A stretch of 64,000 nucleotides of DNA from Pantoea rodasii (GTDB taxonomy: Bacteria; Pseudomonadota; Gammaproteobacteria; Enterobacterales; Enterobacteriaceae), in assembly GCF_002095465.1 (NCBI RefSeq), contig NZ_MLFP01000086.1, positions 310,001 through 374,000 of the forward strand. Direction: 5' to 3'. The notes under the pieces were generated by a model. The model was not told the DNA's origin, did no database searches, and saw only the letters and a program-made list of their open reading frames with translations. A program made the position numbers and the translations under genes. Position 1 is the first letter of the stretch. Each line of letters opens with the position of its first letter. Shown piece after piece: positions 54,165 to 64,000 of the stretch.

Positions 54165-57100
54165 ATGACTCAGCCCGATCTGGTTAGTATCATCTTAACT
54201 GCCCAAATACCTACGTGGTTTACTACGGCTTTAGAAAGTGCACTGGCACAAAATTACCCATATTGTGAAATTATTATTGCCGACAGTGGTGGTGATAAAT
54301 ATATTCCCCATTTACTTACACCCTATCTCAATCTTCCCCGTCATCAAATTCGCCATTTGATATTCGACAAGAATGATAAGGCATATTTGAATCAGCCATC
54401 CGCGAAGCCCGTGGCAGCTATATCAAGTTTGTTTCCGATGCGGAGATACTCGAACCGTCTTGTATTACCACGCTGATTTCTGGTCTCAAGTCGCACAAAA
54501 AGTGCCGTGTAGCTGCATCGAAACGTCGCCGAATGGGTCCTAAAGGTGAACTGCTACCAGATCTAATATCAACATGCGCATTGGTTGATAGCCAAAGTAT
54601 TATAAATGGGCGTGATTTACTGCGTGCACAAAGTCGAGTGAGCTATAGTTTGATCGGGGAGTTGACTGCTTCGTTGTTCTATCGCGACGATGTTATAGAT
54701 TTAATGCCTGATGATACGTCACTGTTCACTATTAACAACGAGCCTGTTCTTGGCGTTGAAGGAATGTTGTTATATAGCAAGTTATTAGCCAGTACCGATT
54801 TAGTTTGGTTTCCAGAAGAACTTTGTTCGGTGCGTGCTTCGGAGGTCTACAAGCAACCTCATCAAAGGGATAGTGAAGAAGGCATAAAAAAAGCACGGGA
54901 TATAGTGCTAAATGCTATTCGCAGCGAAGAGTGGTACAGCGATTTTAATGTAAATGAAGTGCGTGTGGCGCCTTTTGAGCAACCCGATAAATTTTCTAGC
55001 AGAAATCTTCTTAGCCATCAATACCACTATCTAAATCTGAACAGACTAGAGTGGTGGAATCGCATACGTAAGCTTGAACCTTTTCAGAAATCACGACTCC
55101 AGCAAATGGCTATTGATAACCCAGAGACGATACGCATTGGTGTCGTTATTGATGTGGCAGAAGATAACGTATTTCATGTTGAACAAACCTTAGCTTCCCT
55201 GTCTCATGAAGGTCTGAGTACACTGCAACTTATACCTATTCTAATTGGTGCCGTTGAAAAAATTCCTAATAAAGTAGAAAAACATTCAACGGCAACAGAA
55301 AGTCGTATTGATATTATCAATAGATTGATGTGTGAACGGGATGAGCAGTGGTTTATCTTTATCGACGCGGGTAGCTATTTCATGCCATCAGGTTTGGTTG
55401 CACTGTCTACTACCCTGCCGCAGGCAAGCAATCTGCTGGCTATCTACGCCGATGAGTATTTTTACATGGGAGAAGACCCATCAGGCGTTATTTTCCGACC
55501 AGATCTAAACCTTGATCTCTTACTCAGTTCACCCAAAACCATGGCTCAACATTGGTTGTTCCGTCGTGAATTGCTATTAGCTGCGGCAGGGTTTGATAAG
55601 CAGTATTCAGCTGCAGCTGAGTTTGATCTCATCATAAAAATGTTGGAGTCGCAGGGGCTTAATTGTACTGGGCATTTGGCTGAGCCTCTGATCACATCAA
55701 GGCTTAAAAATCGAGCTATTGTTGAGGACGCTGCAATAATTGAGCGCCATCTGAATAATCGAGGTTATCCAGAAGCACAGATTGCATTGGATAGTTTTTA
55801 TAATTACCGATTGCGCTATCAGCATGCCGACAAACCAAAAATATCTATTATTATTCTGGCTAACTGGCATCTACCTTCTTTGATTACCTCGGTCACAACC
55901 ATTCTGGAAAAAACCAGTTATCTCAACTACGAGTTGCTGATTGTTGCTGATGGCCAACGTTCTGCAGAACGTGATAACTGGTTAGCGACGTTAGCGGATG
56001 TGGACCCTCAACGTATTCGGATATTGAATTATCCCCACACTTATAGTCACGGTGGGATGGGGAATCTGGCAGCGCTGCATGCAGAGGGAGAGTACCTCGC
56101 GTTCATGCATTGCGAGTTAGCGGTGACCGATGGTGAATGGCTGGATAATTTATTAAATCACGGTTTGCGTCCAGAGGTCGCCGTTGTAGGAGGAAAGCAA
56201 CTGTCTTCAGACAATAAAGTACGTCATGCGGGTTATATCCTTGGCATGAATGGTGCTGCGGGAGAAGTATTTCGCGGGCTAGAAGATAATCAGCCGAGCT
56301 ATTTAGGTCGCCTAAGTTTAGATCAAAATTACAGCGCTGTTTCCGGTGATTTCATGCTGGTGCGTAAATCTGTGTTTGAAACCTTAAACGGCTTTGATGC
56401 CGAACAACCGCTGTATGGTGATGTCGATTTCTGCTTGCGTGCGCGTAACGAAGGTTATATGACCATCTGGACACCTTACGCTAGAATTCATCGTCCTGCA
56501 GCACGTCAAAACCCTTTCCCAGGTGAAACCGTACACAGTTCCAGTAAGCTTAAACAACTGGAAGAGGATAAACTTTATCAACGCTGGATGCCGTTGATCG
56601 CTAATGATCCCGCATTTAACGCAAATTTATCTTTGAAAAGTCGTCATTTCGATATGTCTAGCGAAAGCGAAATAACCTGGCGGCCTGCTCAGCGCGAGAA
56701 TTTACCGGTATTCCTTGCACACAACGCCGATATCTCTGGCTGTGGTTATTACCGCATCATGAAACCATTAGAAGCAATGTTGAATGAGGGTCTGGCTGAA
56801 GGCAAGCATGGTATGACGCTATTGACTTTGAGTGAAATGGGGCAATTCAAGCCTGATAGCTTGATCATTCAGCGTCGCTATTCTGCAGCATTTCATAATT
56901 GGATTGAGCGCACGGGTAAGTTGCACGACGTATTCAAAGTCTTCGAGCTTGATGATTACATACTTAATGTTCCGATGAAGCATTACCGCCGGACCAGTTT
57001 CAAGCAGGAAACAACGGGATTGATGCGTAAAAGCCTGAGCTTTTTTGATCGCTTTGTCGTTTCAACAGAACCCTTAGCTGAAGCCATGCGCGATATGCAC

Positions 57101-57688
57101 CCTAATATAATGGTGGTTAAGAACCGCCTTCCAGTGAATATATGGGGGCAGTTGCAGAGCTTGCGTAATCAGGGACGTAAACCACGAGTGGGTTGGGCGG
57201 GTGGATCTAGCCATCGCGGTGATCTGGAGATGATCGCCGATGTGGTGAAAGAGTTCACCAATGAAGTTGAATGGGTATTTATGGGAATGTGCCCTGAAAA
57301 GTTGCGTCCATTTGTGCACGAGGTGCATTACGGCGTTGATATCAGTCTTTATCCTGAAACTTTGGCCGCGTTAAATCTTGATCTGGCCTTGGCGCCAGTT
57401 GAAGATAATATCTTCAACGCCTGCAAGAGTAATTTACGTCTCTTAGAATATGGGGCATGCGGTATTCCAGTTATTTGTAGTGATGTTGCTTGCTATCGTG
57501 GTGACGATTTGCCAGTAACCCGCATCAGTAATCGATTTATCGACTGGCGCGATGCAATTCGTATGCACTTATCCGACCCAGAGGCAAGCGCGCGGATGGG
57601 GGAAGCTTTACAAGTTGCAGTCCGTGACGACTGGATGCTCACGGGTAATAACGTGCGCGGATGGGTAAAAGCCTGGAGTGCTGATTAA
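54165..57688 (+). CDS. Large multidomain glycosyltransferase, probable flagellin-modifying, frameshifted as sequenced
   Basis: A base lost near 54395 (CAGGCC read as CAGCC) splits the gene. Restored, it encodes about 1174 residues. Order of domains: a GT2-like domain from residue 7 (VSIILTAQIPTWFTTALESA); a second GT-A-like segment near 320-520 (FIFIDAGSYFMPSGL); a typical GT2 domain near 557-790 (ISIIILANWHLPSLITSVTT, DVDFCLRARNEGY); and a C-terminal GT-B domain near 847-1174 (NADISGCGYYRIMKPLEAML, GWAGGSSHRGD, CGIPVICSDV). It is markedly more AT-rich than its neighbours and sits between fliC and fliA, where flagellin glycosylation genes are often found. Role inferred from position. Confidence 0.85.
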
Positions 57689-57698
57689 ACTTGAATTC

Positions 57699-57720
57699 GG
57701 CCCCCTGCAGTTTGGGGGCC
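57699..57720 (+). terminator. Weak terminator after the glycosyltransferase
   Basis: Stem GGCCCCC/GGGGGCC with an 8-nt loop, followed by TTATTG only. Confidence 0.55.
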
Positions 57721-57906
57721 TTATTGAATACGGTGAATTCTTCTGCATTAAAACAAATCCGATTATTTACTTCGATATGATTTGCCCTTGCACCTTACAA
57801 CCCCCGAAAAGTAACCACCCTGTTACAGTCCCGCGTAGTTTTGCCGATAACTTCCCCAGAATCATTCCCATTTTTACGCACGACTTTTTCTATTTCTGGG
57901 GTGTCT

Positions 57907-58875
57907 ATGCGCTTCAATTATGACTTGTTACCAGGTGAGCTACTGACCTTCGAAGAGATCGCGTTGCGCTATGCGCAGCAGCATCCTGATGAGAAAGAGC
58001 TTACCGCCCGTGGGTTGCTGAGCCCGTCGACCAGCTTTCGCAATTTGGTTATTCGCGCGGTGTTTGCGCAGGAGGAGATCAACAGTCCGTTAGAGGATCT
58101 GCTGTTCGTCTCGGAGGATAATGAGCGCAAAAACTATCTGCGCCGCTTTGAACACTATTTAAAGAGCCAGCAAGCCTTCCTTTATTTCCGTCGTAACGAT
58201 GCCATAAAGAAGGAGGGGCGCTGGAAGGTGGTGGGGGAAACCCAGGTTTACGCCATGCTGGATCCCAATTCGGCGGAGGCGCAAAATCTGCTCTCTAGCC
58301 GGGGCTTCAAACTGGTGTTGATGCGCCAGACAGAAGAGGAAGAGTATTGGCAGCTGTTCGATCCCCATGCGCATCCCTGCTTCCCGTTGTCGCGCAAGAT
58401 CCAGTTCCTGGTGGTGCTGAGCACGCCGCAGCATAAAGTGCCGACGGCGGTGATGCCGGGCGCGGAAGTGGGGCGTCGTGTGAAAGCCAGAGTGTTCCAG
58501 CGCGCCAGCCAGGCAGAGTTCAGTTCGGCGGTGAAAGCACGCTATGGTGCCTGCATTATTACCGGCACGCAGCTCACGGAACGGCACAGCTGGCCGTGGG
58601 TGGAAGCCTGCTATATCGATACGCAAGAAAATGAAGAAGGTTTTCTCGCCGATAACAGCGTCGATAACGGATTGTTCCTGCGCAGCGACTTACAGCGGCT
58701 GTTTATCAATAAAATGATAAGCATCGACGCCGAAAACGGGCAGGTGCTGTTTAATCCGGCACTCGAAACAGATTCGCCGATAAGCGATTTTTATCAGACA
58801 CTTGAGGGTAAAACTTGCGCACTATGGGACGCAGTGCCGCCTGGCACGCGGCAACGGCTGAAAAACCTGCGCTAA
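57907..58875 (+). CDS. HNH-endonuclease-like protein with altered active-site residues
   Basis: A 322-residue protein whose C-terminal part (about 215-290) has the layout of HNH_2 nucleases: YGACIITGTQ, then a strand VEACYIDT, then DNGLFLRSDLQRLFINKMISI. In active HNH_2 proteins these read C-x2-TG, AHI and NGL-x-L-x2-LH-x-LFD; here the first histidine is Cys/Tyr and the second is Gln, so catalysis is doubtful. The N-terminal part resembles nothing I know. The ATG at 57907 (MRFNYDLL) lacks a clear Shine-Dalgarno. Between the flagellin glycosyltransferase and fliA. Confidence 0.7.
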   Translation: MRFNYDLLPGELLTFEEIALRYAQQHPDEKELTARGLLSPSTSFRNLVIRAVFAQEEINSPLEDLLFVSEDNERKNYLRRFEHYLKSQQAFLYFRRNDAIKKEGRWKVVGETQVYAMLDPNSAEAQNLLSSRGFKLVLMRQTEEEEYWQLFDPHAHPCFPLSRKIQFLVVLSTPQHKVPTAVMPGAEVGRRVKARVFQRASQAEFSSAVKARYGACIITGTQLTERHSWPWVEACYIDTQENEEGFLADNSVDNGLFLRSDLQRLFINKMISIDAENGQVLFNPALETDSPISDFYQTLEGKTCALWDAVPPGTRQRLKNLR

Positions 58876-58967
58876 AGACACTAACGATGGCGGTGTATTT
58901 CACCGCCATCCATAACAAATTTGAAATAACCTCGCTTTTGCCCGCCTATTCTGCCAATCGAAACCCC

Positions 58968-58994
58968 TACAGAATTGGATAATCATGCCGATAA
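58968..58994 (+). promoter_or_regulatory. Sigma-28 promoter of fliAZ
   Basis: TACAGAAT-N11-GCCGATAA; the -10 element is a perfect match. It allows autogenous activation of fliA, known in Salmonella and E. coli. Confidence 0.75.
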
Positions 58995-59018
58995 CTTTAT
59001 TAACGCAGGGTAGTCATC

Positions 59019-59740
59019 GTGAACGATCTCTATACGCCAGACGGCGTGATGGATAAACATTCGCTCTGGCAGCGCTACGTTCCTCTGGTGCGACATGAAG
59101 CGTTGCGCTTGCAGGTACGTCTGCCGGCCAGCGTCGAGCTTGACGATTTACTGCAAGCGGGTGGAATTGGCTTATTAAATGCCGTGGAGCGCTACGACGC
59201 GCTACAAGGCACCGCCTTTACCACCTATGCCGTGCAGCGTATCCGGGGCGCGATGCTGGATGAACTGCGCAGCCGCGACTGGGCACCTCGTAGCGTGCGT
59301 CGTAATGCGCGCGAAGTGGCCGGAGCTATGCATCAGGTAGAACAAGCGTTGGGGCGCTCGGCTTCTGAGCAGGAAGTGGCTGAACAGTTGAATGTTTCGC
59401 TGGAAGAGTATCGGCAGATTTTGCTCGATACCAATAACAGTCAACTCTTCTCGTACGACGAGTATCGGGAAGAGCACGGTGACAGTGCGGAGCTGGTGAC
59501 GGAAGGGCATGAAGAAGCCAACCCGCTTCACCAGTTGATGGAAGGAAGCCTGCGTGATCGCGTAATTGAAGCCATCGAGCATTGCCCGATCGTGAAAAAT
59601 TAGTGCTCACACTGTACTACCAGGAAGAACTGAACCTGAAAGAGATTGGCGCAGTGCTGGAAGTGGGGGAATCCCGCGTCAGTCAGCTGCACAGTCAGGC
59701 AATAAAACGCCTGCGTGCCCGGTTAGCGGGGGCGCGCTGA
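59019..59740 (+). CDS. fliA: Flagellar sigma factor FliA (sigma-28), frameshifted as sequenced
   Basis: Directs RNA polymerase to class III flagellar and chemotaxis promoters. Regions 2 (ELDDLLQAGGIGLLNAVERY, TYAVQRIRGAMLDELRSRDW), 3 and 4 (LNLKEIGAVLEVGESRVSQLHSQAIKRL) closely match E. coli FliA. A G missing at 59579 (GAGGCA read as GAGCA) truncates the frame before region 4; restoring it gives ALPDREKLVLTLYYQEE and 240 residues. The start is a GTG at 59019, as in E. coli. A sigma-28 promoter lies upstream. Confidence 0.95.
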
Positions 59741-59789
59741 CAGACTCAGTTCCTGGAATCGAAAAAATAATAATACCGGGGACTCAGCA

Positions 59790-60293
59790 ATGGGAGCCAA
59801 AGCCAAAGCCAGACCTTTAAGTCGTTATCTTAAAGACTATAAACACAGCCAAAGCAACTGTTCACATTGTGGCAAAGTTTTAGACCGTATGGCGTTAGTG
59901 TTTCGCGGACAGATTATCAATAAAGAGGCCATCGCACGGATGGACCAGATGATTGATGATCAGGTGTGGATGAAACTCCAGCCGGAACTGACCGCGTTAT
60001 GCCGTTTTTGCAGTGATATTTTTTGTAATACCCATCCTAATTACTTCGACATTATGGCGTTCAAACAATACCTGTTTGAGCAAACCGAGATGAGTCACAG
60101 CACCATTCGCGAGTATGTGGTGCGGCTGCGTCGTCTTGATGACATGCTGAAAGCGAAAAATTTCCCGGCCGATAGATTACGGGGCAATAGCTGGCATGAA
60201 TGTCTGGAGAATGATTTGCCGGATGCCGGTAATAATAATTACCGCATCGCACTGCGTAAATATGACCAGTTTTTAGGCTGGCAGCAGGGCTAA
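59790..60293 (+). CDS. fliZ: Motility/biofilm switch regulator FliZ
   Basis: A 167-residue DNA-binding protein that occupies RpoS-dependent promoters and so favours motility over the curli/stress programme. Family segments RPLSRYLKDYKHSQSNCSHC, FKQYLFEQTEMS-TIREYVVRL and NNNYRIALRKY are present. It lies 49 bp after fliA. Confidence 0.94.
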   Translation: MGAKAKARPLSRYLKDYKHSQSNCSHCGKVLDRMALVFRGQIINKEAIARMDQMIDDQVWMKLQPELTALCRFCSDIFCNTHPNYFDIMAFKQYLFEQTEMSHSTIREYVVRLRRLDDMLKAKNFPADRLRGNSWHECLENDLPDAGNNNYRIALRKYDQFLGWQQG

Positions 60294-60424
60294 TTGTGAT
60301 CCTGCCCTTGTTGTTGCTGAGCATAGCGGCAACAAGGGCCGCACACGTTGAATTCCGGGTGCGACTTTTCTCATCTTCTGCAACACTGTATGGATAATTG
60401 CCTATTGCCCGAATGGAGGCTGCA

Positions 60425-61411
60425 TTGTCCTTACATCTTCTGCACCAGTTCCCACGTCTTGAATTACTGGGTGCACCGACGCCGCTTGAGCATTTGCCAC
60501 GGCTTTCTGACTATCTTGGTCGCGATATCTTTATCAAGCGCGATGACTTCACGCCTGTCGCGTTAGGCGGCAATAAACTGCGTAAACTCGAATTCCTTGC
60601 GGCCGATGCGCTGCGCGAAGGCGCGGATGTGCTGCTGACAGCGGGCGCAATCCAATCTAACCACGTGCGTCAAACTGCTGCAGTGGCGGCGCGCCTTGGC
60701 CTGAAGTGCGTGGCGCTGCTGGAAAATCCGATTGGCACCACCTCTGAAAATTACCTCACCAACGGCAACCGCCTGATGCTCGATCTATTGGACGTCGAAG
60801 TGGTGATGGTCGATGCGCTGCACAATCCCACTGAACAACTGGCCGAACAGGCGGAACAACTCGAAGCACAGGGATTCCGTCCTTATATTGTGCCGGTTGG
60901 CGGCTCCAACGCATTGGGTGCGCTCGGCTACGTGGAGTGCGCGCAAGAGATTGCCCATCAAAGCGAAGGCGTGGTGGATTTTGCTGCGGTGGTGGTGGCT
61001 TCAGGCAGCGCGGGTACCCATGCGGGCCTCGCGGTCGGGCTGGAACATCTGTTACCGGATACTGAGCTGGTTGGCGTCACCGTATCGCGTAAAGTCGCCG
61101 CGCAGCTGCCGGTGGTGGAGCGTATCCGCACGGCATTGGCCGAACAGCTGGAAGTGCAAACGCGCGCGCCGATCACCCTGTGGGACGATTATTTTGCGCC
61201 GCGTTACGGTGAACCCAACGATGAAGGCATGGCGGCGGTGAAATTGCTGGCGCGTCTGGAAGGCATCATGCTCGATCCGGTCTACACCGGCAAAGCGATG
61301 GCCGGATTGATCGATGGCATTGCGCAGAACCGTTTCCGTCGTGAAGGGCCACTGCTGTTTGTTCATACAGGTGGCGCGCCGGCGTTATTTGCTTATCATC
61401 CTTCGGTCTAA
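60425..61411 (+). CDS. dcyD: D-cysteine desulfhydrase DcyD
   Basis: A PLP-dependent enzyme converting D-cysteine to pyruvate, H2S and ammonia, 328 residues as in E. coli. The PLP lysine lies in GGNKLRKLEFLAADAL, and GAIQSNHVRQTAA and HTGGAPALFAYH are conserved. I place the start at a TTG (60425) because it has GGAGG five bases upstream and aligns with the E. coli N-terminus; upstream codons back to 60398 are less likely. Confidence 0.93.
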   Translation: MSLHLLHQFPRLELLGAPTPLEHLPRLSDYLGRDIFIKRDDFTPVALGGNKLRKLEFLAADALREGADVLLTAGAIQSNHVRQTAAVAARLGLKCVALLENPIGTTSENYLTNGNRLMLDLLDVEVVMVDALHNPTEQLAEQAEQLEAQGFRPYIVPVGGSNALGALGYVECAQEIAHQSEGVVDFAAVVVASGSAGTHAGLAVGLEHLLPDTELVGVTVSRKVAAQLPVVERIRTALAEQLEVQTRAPITLWDDYFAPRYGEPNDEGMAAVKLLARLEGIMLDPVYTGKAMAGLIDGIAQNRFRREGPLLFVHTGGAPALFAYHPSV

Positions 61412-61554
61412 GGCTCGAACAAAAAAAGCTTATAATCCGGCAGCTGCCTTCATATCTCACACGAGTCATGGATGCAGCGCCAATAACGAAAAGGCAGCAA
61501 ACCCCGGTTTCGCTGCCTCATAGCACACAACACATCACAATAAATGGGGTCAAT

Positions 61555-62355
61555 ATGACTTTCTCTCCAATTCGTCGCCAACTGGTGATGGGCATGATGG
61601 CGGTCGCACTGGTTGCGGGCGTTAGCGGAAAATCTTTTGCCGCAGACGATCTGCTGGCACAGGTCAAAAGCAAAGGCGAGCTGCGCGTCGGTCTGGAAGG
61701 CACTTACCCGCCGTTCAGCTTCCAGGATGAAAGCGGCAAGCTGACCGGTTTCGAAGTGGAGTTCGCGCAGGAGCTGGCGAAGCATCTTGGCGTGAAAGCC
61801 GATCTCAAGCCGACTAAATGGGATGGCATGCTGGCGGCGCTGGACTCGAAGCGTATCGATGTGGTGATCAACCAGGTGACGATTTCACCTGAGCGCAAGA
61901 AGAAGTATGACTTCTCCACGCCATACACCGTCTCTGGCGTGCAGGCGCTGACCATGAAGAAAAATGCCGGCAGCATCACCAAGCCAGACGATCTTTCCGG
62001 TAAGAAAGTCGGTGTGGGCCTGGGCTCAAACTACGAGCAGTGGCTGCGCGACAACGTTAAAGGCGTCGATATCCGCACCTATGATGATGACCCAACCAAA
62101 TATCAGGATCTGCGTTCAGGTCGTCTTGATGCCATTCTGGTGGACCGCTTAGCGGCATTGGATCTGGTGAAGAAAACCGGCAACACCATGGCGGTGGCTG
62201 GCCCGGCATTCTCTCGTCTGGAATCGGGCGTGGCGCTGCGTAAAGGCAACGATGACCTGCTGAAAGCCATTGATGCAGCGATTGCTGATATGCAGAAAGA
62301 TGGTTCGCTGAGCAAACTCTCTGAGAAATGGTTCGGCGCGGACGTCACTAAATAA
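61555..62355 (+). CDS. tcyJ: L-cystine ABC transporter binding protein TcyJ (FliY)
   Basis: Periplasmic cystine receptor, 266 residues as in E. coli. A Sec signal peptide with cleavage near SFA-AD is followed by LRVGLEGTYPPFSFQDE and GFEVEFAQELAKHLG. Its TAA stop overlaps the tcyL ATG by one base. Together with DcyD it links cystine/D-cysteine uptake and breakdown. Confidence 0.95.
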   Translation: MTFSPIRRQLVMGMMAVALVAGVSGKSFAADDLLAQVKSKGELRVGLEGTYPPFSFQDESGKLTGFEVEFAQELAKHLGVKADLKPTKWDGMLAALDSKRIDVVINQVTISPERKKKYDFSTPYTVSGVQALTMKKNAGSITKPDDLSGKKVGVGLGSNYEQWLRDNVKGVDIRTYDDDPTKYQDLRSGRLDAILVDRLAALDLVKKTGNTMAVAGPAFSRLESGVALRKGNDDLLKAIDAAIADMQKDGSLSKLSEKWFGADVTK

Positions 62356-63022
62356 TGCAGGAAAGCCTACAACTGGTGCTGGATTCAGCACCATTTTACT
62401 GAAAGGCGCGCTGTTCACACTGGAGCTGAGTATCGGCGGGATGTTCTTCGGCCTGATCCTCGGTTTCGTGCTGGCGCTGATGCGCCTGTCGCACTTCTGG
62501 CCGGTTAACTGGCTGGCGCGCATCTATGTGTCGATATTCCGTGGTACGCCGCTGATCGCCCAACTGTTTATGATCTATTACGGTCTGCCGCAGTTTGGTA
62601 TCGAGCTGGATCCGATCCCCTCCGCGATGATTGGTCTGTCATTGAATACTGCAGCTTACGCTTCGGAATCACTGCGCGGCGCAATCGCGGCTATTGAACG
62701 AGGGCAGTGGGAAGCGGCGGCCAGTATTGGTATGACACCATGGCAAACTTTACATCGTGTGATTCTGCCACAAGCGGCACGCACCGCCTTGCCGCCGTTG
62801 GGTAACAGCTTTATCAGCCTGGTGAAAGACACCTCGCTGGCAGCCACGATTCAGGTGCCTGAGCTGTTCCGTCAAGCGCAGCTCATCACCTCACGTACGC
62901 TGGAAGTGTTCACCATGTATCTGGCCGCGTCACTGATTTACTGGGTGATGGCGACCGTGCTGTCGGCGTTGCAAAACCGCCTGGAAGCGCATGTGAATCG
63001 ACAGGATCGGGAGGCGAAATGA
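62355..63022 (+). CDS. tcyL: L-cystine ABC transporter permease TcyL, frameshifted as sequenced
   Basis: Inner-membrane permease of the cystine importer. The N-terminus MQESLQLVLDSAPF runs into a stop because the T run 62394-62397 has four Ts; five Ts give FLLKGALFTLELSIGGMFFG in frame with the rest. The corrected protein has 222 residues, the E. coli length, and includes the EAA motif AASIGMTPWQTLHRVILPQA. ATG overlaps the tcyJ stop; end overlaps tcyN. Confidence 0.93.
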
Positions 63023-63771
63023 GTGCCATTGAAGTTCGTCAGCTGGTGAAACAGTTTCATGGTCAGACGGTGCTGCACGGCATCGATCTGGATGTGGCGC
63101 CCGGTGAAGTGGTGGCGATTATCGGGCCGAGCGGCTCGGGTAAAACCACGTTGCTGCGCAGTATCAATCTGCTGGAAGTGCCGGATAGCGGCCGCGTCAC
63201 GGTGGGTGAGATCACCATTGATGCGGGCGTGGGTCTGCATAAGCAGAAGGATAAGGTACGGCGCTTGCGTCAGCAGGTCGGTTTTGTGTTCCAGAACTTC
63301 AATCTGTTCCCGCATCGCTCGGTGCTGGAGAACATTATTGAAGGGCCGGTGATCGTCAAAGGTGAACCGAAAGCGGAAGCGATCGCGCGTGCGCGCAGTC
63401 TGCTAGAGAAAGTGGGCTTGCACGGCAAAGAAGAGAGTTTTCCGCGTCGTCTTTCTGGTGGTCAGCAGCAGCGCGTGGCGATTGCCAGGGCGCTGGCGAT
63501 GCGTCCGGAAGTGATTCTGTTTGATGAGCCAACGTCCGCATTGGATCCAGAGCTGGTGGGCGAGGTGCTAAACACCATTCGCGCGCTGGCGCAGGAGAAG
63601 CGCACCATGGTGATCGTCACCCATGAGATGAGCTTTGCGCGTGACGTCGCCGATCGCGCGATTTTCATGGATCAAGGACGTATTGTGGAGCAGGGCGCGG
63701 CCAAAGAACTGTTCAGCAATCCTCAGCAACCACGCACCCGGCAATTTCTCGACAAATTTCTTAATCAATAG
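63019..63771 (+). CDS. tcyN: L-cystine ABC transporter ATP-binding protein TcyN
   Basis: The ATPase of the cystine importer, 250 residues. Walker A GPSGSGKTTLLRS, signature LSGGQQQRVAIARA and Walker B ILFDEPTSALDPE are intact. Overlaps tcyL by 4 bp (ATGA). Confidence 0.96.
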   Translation: MSAIEVRQLVKQFHGQTVLHGIDLDVAPGEVVAIIGPSGSGKTTLLRSINLLEVPDSGRVTVGEITIDAGVGLHKQKDKVRRLRQQVGFVFQNFNLFPHRSVLENIIEGPVIVKGEPKAEAIARARSLLEKVGLHGKEESFPRRLSGGQQQRVAIARALAMRPEVILFDEPTSALDPELVGEVLNTIRALAQEKRTMVIVTHEMSFARDVADRAIFMDQGRIVEQGAAKELFSNPQQPRTRQFLDKFLNQ

Positions 63772-63775
63772 CCTC

Positions 63776-63812
63776 AAGCGTCGTCGATCACTGACGACGC
63801 TTTCCTCCTTTC
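63776..63812 (+). terminator. Terminator of the dcyD-tcyN unit
   Basis: Stem AAGCGTCGTC/GACGACGCTT, 7-nt loop, followed by a pyrimidine-rich TTTCCTCCTTT. Confidence 0.75.
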
Positions 63813-64000
63813 TCGCGATTTTCCGCACCTCAGTATCCTCTGAAAAGTTTAACGCTGCGCTTACTTAACTTGATGAATTTCATTACATTAAATTGTCATA
63901 AATTCTGATGGCAATAGGCGAGACGATTTTTAAGAGCCGCCCGATTGAGACATCTTTGTAAATATAAATAATTCTTTACAAATTCATGGCGCAATCAGGA
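63813..64000. other. Non-coding window edge
   Basis: About 190 bp, AT-rich, no open frame supported. It may hold the promoter of a gene beyond the window. Confidence 0.5.

Overview
The window looks like a chromosomal segment of an enterobacterium of the Erwiniaceae (Pantoea/Erwinia-like). Protein content and gene order follow the Escherichia coli amn-to-tcyN (flagellar region IIIb) neighbourhood: amn, yeeO, tRNA-Asn, mtfA, yedJ, dcm, vsr, yedI, yodC, dgcQ, yedP, dsrA, yodD, dsrB, rcsA, fliR-fliF, fliE, yedD, fliT-S-D-C, fliA-Z, dcyD, tcyJ-L-N. Lineage-specific genes are inserted between these. No transposase, integrase, rRNA or CRISPR array is visible.

Layout. 0.1-9.6 kb: a hendecad-repeat coiled-coil protein, AMP nucleosidase (amn), a five-gene branched-chain amino acid ABC transporter operon, the MATE exporter yeeO and a 55-residue unknown protein. 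9.7-13.6 kb: the Fur-controlled iron pair fiu-ybiX and a remnant hipB/hipA-type toxin-antitoxin locus with two palindromic operators. 13.7-22.8 kb: tRNA-Asn, mtfA, an ASCH-type protein, yedJ, a ribbon-helix-helix protein, a divergent chemoreceptor, divergently oriented dcm and vsr, yedI and small proteins. 22.8-30.5 kb: diguanylate cyclase dgcQ, a two-gene glucosylglycerate-type operon (yedP plus a GpgS-like glycosyltransferase), the small RNA DsrA, yodD, a Pmp3 peptide, dsrB, a second chemoreceptor and the capsule regulator rcsA. 31-42.5 kb: the flagellar basal-body/export genes fliR to fliF on the minus strand with fliE divergent. 42.6-49.5 kb: an accessory stretch between fliE and yedD with an ynfC-like lipoprotein, the blue-light EAL protein bluF, a phage-type repressor with twin operators facing a three-gene cassette of small membrane/coiled-coil/repeat proteins, a DinI-like SOS gene with a LexA box, and an IraP-like anti-adaptor. 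49.6-63.8 kb: yedD, fliTSD, fliC, a large AT-rich multidomain glycosyltransferase beside fliC (probable flagellin modification), an HNH-like protein, fliAZ and the cystine/D-cysteine genes dcyD-tcyJ-tcyL-tcyN.

The genes centre on motility and on the switch between motility, biofilm and stress: flagellar export and filament genes, the flagellar sigma factor (three good sigma-28 promoters are visible), two chemoreceptors, c-di-GMP synthesis (dgcQ) and turnover (bluF), capsule (rcsA), and RpoS control (dsrA, iraP).

One caveat affects much of the annotation. Ten genes are broken by twelve single-base indels (eleven deletions, one insertion), mostly in short homopolymers. Restoring one base at each gives proteins of the expected family length and sequence. 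This pattern suggests uncorrected sequencing errors rather than mass gene decay. I list these genes at full extent and mark them as frameshifted as sequenced.
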